Below, one piece after another: positions 63,945 to 64,000 of a DNA stretch of 64,000 nucleotides. How positions within the stretch are numbered: position 1 is the stretch's first letter; the number at the start of each line of letters is the position of its first letter. This DNA comes from Fragum whitleyi (lineage: Eukaryota; Mollusca; Bivalvia; Cardiida; Cardiidae), in contig OX411545.1 of NCBI GenBank assembly GCA_948146395.1, forward strand, positions 17,480,026 through 17,544,025, written 5' to 3'. Below the pieces are notes generated by a model. That model was given only the letters and a program-made list of their open reading frames with translations, did not search any database and was not told where the DNA came from. The position numbers were made by a program, and so were the translations under genes.

Positions 63945-64000
63945 GTCAGTTAACTATTTGAGCTGGTGTGTGACATTTCCAACATTTTGAAATGTTCGTG

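Overview
The window looks like an intron-rich piece of an AT-rich molluscan genome, most likely a bivalve. This rests on the repeat types: dispersed elements beginning ATGCCCCCGTATCGAGAG with (CTGT/CCGT)n runs, GCTCACCTGA...TCAGGTGAGC elements packed with tandem repeats, and tRNA-headed SINEs with an ATCA tail. The species assignment is an inference and no database was searched. No prokaryotic gene organisation is present.

One gene dominates the window: a large non-classical cadherin on the + strand. I could chain 23 exons, from 8663 to 63944, all with AG/GT borders and mutually compatible phases. They sum to 3489 nt, or 1163 codons, with no stop. The chain encodes the end of one cadherin (EC) repeat, nine complete EC repeats and the start of another. 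The signal peptide, first repeats, membrane segment and tail lie outside the window. The linker 'DDIQDRQPVW', followed by an 'ARDGDT' start, resembles the cadherin-23 / insect Cad87A group more than Fat or Dachsous, but that subfamily call is tentative. Exon 19 is a 21-nt in-frame microexon exactly at an EC-EC linker.

About 95% of the window is intron or upstream sequence, mostly non-autonomous transposable elements nested in one another. 1-8600: a tandem-repeat element inside a TTAA MITE, a 2.8-kb TTAA element and a TA element. 8789-17093 (intron 1): tandem arrays, ATGCCCC elements and a CATATA-rich element that itself carries a TA element. 17244-23016 (intron 2): a three-level nest. 23134-50134: a dense exon series with MITEs, SINEs and 70-bp hairpins. 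50135-54318 (intron 17): a dead LINE fragment on the - strand, a second ~1.1-kb tandem-repeat element and two decayed copies of the 3' end of exon 17. 54489-64000: the microexon, more TTAA elements and the last exons.

In many cases the empty target site can be read directly (TTAA, TA or 7-bp duplications), so the order of insertion is visible. I saw no intact transposase, reverse transcriptase, rRNA, functional tRNA gene or CRISPR array.
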